Shown here piece by piece: positions 4,710-5,179 of a stretch of 5,179 nt of DNA. A model generated the notes under the pieces. That model saw only the letters and a list, made by a program, of their open reading frames with translations, made no database searches and was not told the DNA's origin. The position numbers and the translations under genes are program-made. This DNA is from Acidobacteriota bacterium (GTDB taxonomy: Bacteria > Acidobacteriota > Terriglobia > UBA7540): the NCBI GenBank assembly GCA_021784615.1, contig JAJYHU010000417.1, positions 1 to 5,179 of the forward strand, written 5' to 3'. Each line of letters starts with the position of its first letter. Within the stretch, counting starts at the first letter, position 1.

Positions 4710-5179
4710 TCACCCTGCGGTAAGGCGGGCGGCGGGAACGAGGCGCACGGGGCCGAGGAGGCCGGACTCAAGCAGCGGATCGTTTTTGGTCCAATGCCTC
4801 CAGGTGGTGAAGGTGACGGCGCCGTTGGGCTGCGGCTTGTTTTCGAGCAGCCATTGGGGGTAGCGGGCTAACACTTCGCTCCAGAGTTTCGGCTTCCACT
4901 CGCAGTCCGGGGGCAGGTGATCGTCGCCGATCAAGCGGTTGGGCCACAGGTTGACGACGCTGATTTCCAGATCATTTGCGCCCGGGCGGGCTGCCTCGGT
5001 GATATCGACGCGATAAGGCGGCTTCCAAACGAGGCCAAGATCGCGGCCGTTCAACCGGACTTCCGCGATCACGTGGACGCTTCCCAAGTCGAGATAGAGT
5101 CTGCGATTTGCCCGGAGCATCTCCGGGGAAACATCCATTCGGCGGCGGTAAGTTGCGGTGCCGGAAAAATACTTTACAC
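4710..5179 (-). CDS. Glycoside hydrolase, C-terminal part (GH106 / alpha-L-rhamnosidase-like)
   Basis: These are the last 155 codons of a large glycoside hydrolase whose 5' end lies beyond the right edge; the frame is open from 5177 to a TGA at 4712-4710. The fragment is a beta-sandwich, galactose-binding-like domain: YFSGTATY (residues 3-10), LYLDLG (28-32), AEVRLNGRDLGLVWKPPY (38-55), ITEAARPGANDLEI (59-72), NLWPNRLIGD (76-85), then PQWLLENKP (107-115), TFTTWRHWTKNDPLLESGLLGPVRL (122-146). This exact series is what I know from the C-terminal end of GH106-type enzymes, which release alpha-L-rhamnose from plant or bacterial polysaccharides and are usually exported. The active site and any signal peptide lie outside the window, so substrate and location are inferred. 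GH2-like enzymes with the same sugar-binding domain are the main alternative. The Met at 5138 is internal, not a start. Confidence 0.88.
   Translation of the reverse strand, partial: VKYFSGTATYRRRMDVSPEMLRANRRLYLDLGSVHVIAEVRLNGRDLGLVWKPPYRVDITEAARPGANDLEISVVNLWPNRLIGDDHLPPDCEWKPKLWSEVLARYPQWLLENKPQPNGAVTFTTWRHWTKNDPLLESGLLGPVRLVPAARLTAG

Overview
The window looks like chromosome from a moderately GC-rich, non-enteric soil or sediment bacterium. The flanking genes are about 60-63% GC by spot counts. A GH106-type glycoside hydrolase, an AGXT2-like class III aminotransferase, a Wzx-type flippase and spacers full of short repeats fit Acidobacteriota best. The T-rich AGCTTCGTTTT repeats resemble motifs I associate with acidobacterial spacers. 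Planctomycetota or Verrucomicrobiota are not excluded, and this placement is inference.

Layout from left to right. Positions 1-405 (+) hold the last 134 codons of a class III PLP aminotransferase. After a 258-base spacer, 664-1944 (+) encodes a complete 12-helix oligosaccharide flippase. Positions 1945-2456 form a 512-base spacer between convergent genes, with AGCTTCGTTTT repeats, a long A/T palindrome and a chain of hairpins. Positions 2457-4204 (-) hold a compact two-gene module. An AAA/ABC-type ATPase (Walker A, signature, Walker B and H-loop all visible) overlaps by ATGA a small TOPRIM-like protein that I place near the DUF4276 family. Positions 4205-4709 are a second repeat-rich spacer, with a candidate promoter for the module and several REP-like hairpins. 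Positions 4710-5179 (-) hold the C-terminal 155 residues of a large glycoside hydrolase whose 5' part lies beyond the right edge.

The centre of interest is the ATPase-TOPRIM pair. Its two genes are translationally coupled and about 40-53% GC on sampled lines, below the flanks. Repeat-rich non-coding DNA borders it on both sides, and its neighbours are unrelated housekeeping or carbohydrate genes. The architecture parallels known ATPase-plus-TOPRIM defence systems (OLD, Gabija, PARIS, AbiL/RloAB), but with the two domains split onto separate polypeptides. A defence role is inferred; the sequence does not show it directly. The flippase, aminotransferase and glycoside hydrolase show no evident functional link to the module or to each other.
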